DNA of 5,980 nt, from positions 1-5,980 of the forward strand of contig JAQVQN010000164.1 of assembly GCA_028701555.1 (NCBI GenBank). Direction: 5' to 3'. Shown in pieces: positions 5,876 through 5,980 of this stretch (position 1 is the first letter of the stretch; each line of letters begins with the position of its first letter). The notes below the pieces were generated by a model. It had not been told where the DNA came from, ran no database searches, and saw only the letters and a program-made list of their open reading frames with translations. The DNA comes from Kiritimatiellia bacterium (GTDB lineage Bacteria > Verrucomicrobiota > Kiritimatiellia > RFP12 > UBA1067). The position numbers were made by a program, and so were the translations under genes.

Positions 5876-5980
5876 AGCCGCGCCTTTCTCTCGGATAGTC
5901 TGGAACAGCGCGAAAAGCCCCGGCACCAGCACAATCCCCAAGAATGTCGCCGCCAACATTCCGGACATGGTCGTCACGCC
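4397..5980 (-). CDS. Continuous frame: RND efflux permease C-terminus running in frame into the outer-membrane factor (partial at window edge)
   Basis: The same frame is open from the OMF stop (TGA, 4399-4397) to the window edge. The edge-proximal 30 or so residues, GVTTMSGMLAATFLGIVLVP followed by GLFALFQTIREK, match the end of the twelfth membrane helix and cytoplasmic tail of RND permeases (AcrB/MexB type, where the G-x-x-x-A-T-x-x-G-I/V-x-x-V/I-P pattern is typical). No stop codon lies between this tail and the OMF signal peptide: after TIREK comes GAALRKRKGGWFAKGAS, then the lipobox. Seen directly: one uninterrupted frame. Inferred: either a genuine RND-OMF fusion, translated as a polyprotein and possibly cut by lipoprotein signal peptidase, or two proteins made from a permease gene that lost its stop. 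RND tails lie in the cytoplasm, so a following signal peptide has the correct orientation for export. The bulk of the permease, its adaptor and the promoter lie beyond the right edge. Confidence 0.7.
   Translation of the reverse strand, partial: GVTTMSGMLAATFLGIVLVPGLFALFQTIREKGAALRKRKGGWFAKGASVVLLLCLLAGCRAVGPDYQAPDTALPQATLPHTFADGVDLTPQEAAAWWGVFGDQRLTALVERVLSENRTMRAALARVREARARLGVSRAGLLPEVDAAGAYTRYRNSDNAGTPGQGDHYRVGFDAVWEIDFFGRRRRAVEAAQASFDAECATLEHAWVSLAAETARVYVDLQTIRRCLKVAHDNLELQTQTLELVKSHFDSGLGNELAVEQARYNLERTRSTMPILKRDEETALNALAVLTGVMPGGIPEGLTADAPIPSAAPRMLVGIPAEFLRRRPDIRAAERSLAAQTARIGEVRADLYPTFRLAGSVGLESLDEGNFFEYNSRFFGITPQVVWPIFRAGSIRAKIEAQSALQEQALAAYEQSVLEAVAELRDALAAYGREYERKQALDDAADGARNEVELAEEQYKNGLVDFNTVLDAQRSLLAFEETLALSEGQIATSLIRVYKSLGGGWSVFENKAQAVADAEQVKPIKAK
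5883..5890 (-). promoter_or_regulatory. Candidate internal ribosome binding site for the outer-membrane factor
   Basis: On the minus strand GAGAAAGG lies 7 bases before the in-frame TTG at 5875-5873, the codon that gives a textbook lipoprotein n-region. A second, stronger-looking site, AAAGGAG (5845-5839), precedes a GTG at 5833-5831 by 5 bases, but that start would leave only ten mostly hydrophobic residues before the lipobox cysteine. Purine-rich lysine/arginine codons can mimic such sites, so both are tentative. Confidence 0.35.

Overview
The window comes from a Gram-negative, diderm bacterium. It encodes an outer-membrane efflux lipoprotein with a lipobox, the cytoplasmic end of an RND inner-membrane pump, and a sensor kinase with a periplasmic domain. 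GC content is intermediate, genes are tightly packed, and codon use looks uniform across the window. A carboxynorspermidine dehydrogenase-type polyamine enzyme is common in Bacteroidota, Vibrionales and PVC-group bacteria. A Lentisphaerota/Kiritimatiellota-like host is only a guess from overall protein character. I see no RNA genes, insertion sequences, CRISPR arrays or long repeats.

Layout, left to right. Positions 1-75 are the last 24 codons and stop of an unidentified plus-strand gene. A 90-base gap follows, with a plausible sigma70-type promoter and a clear ribosome binding site. Next is a complete saccharopine-dehydrogenase-like enzyme, best read as carboxynorspermidine/carboxyspermidine dehydrogenase (166-1371). 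After an 81-base gap comes an unrecognised membrane protein with about six membrane spans (1453-2196). A short gap separates it from an OmpR/PhoB-type response regulator (2276-2965), which overlaps its cognate HAMP-type sensor histidine kinase (2943-4376). All of these are on the plus strand.

The right quarter is on the minus strand and converges on the kinase gene with only 20 bases between the two stop codons. It holds the outer-membrane factor (OMF, NodT/OprM type) of a tripartite efflux pump. The same reading frame continues without a stop to the window edge, and the part at the edge is the last membrane helix of an RND permease. The RND permease and the OMF are therefore one uninterrupted frame here. 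Either they form a natural fusion in which a lipoprotein signal peptide lies directly after the permease C-terminus, or a stop or frame has been lost.

How the genes fit together: the two-component system is next to the efflux genes and is the natural candidate to regulate them, because this regulator class often controls RND pumps. The pump promoter lies outside the window, so this cannot be tested here. The polyamine enzyme appears to be a separate functional unit. The membrane protein could belong to either neighbour or stand alone. The most notable point is the in-frame RND-OMF junction; the rest is mostly ordinary.
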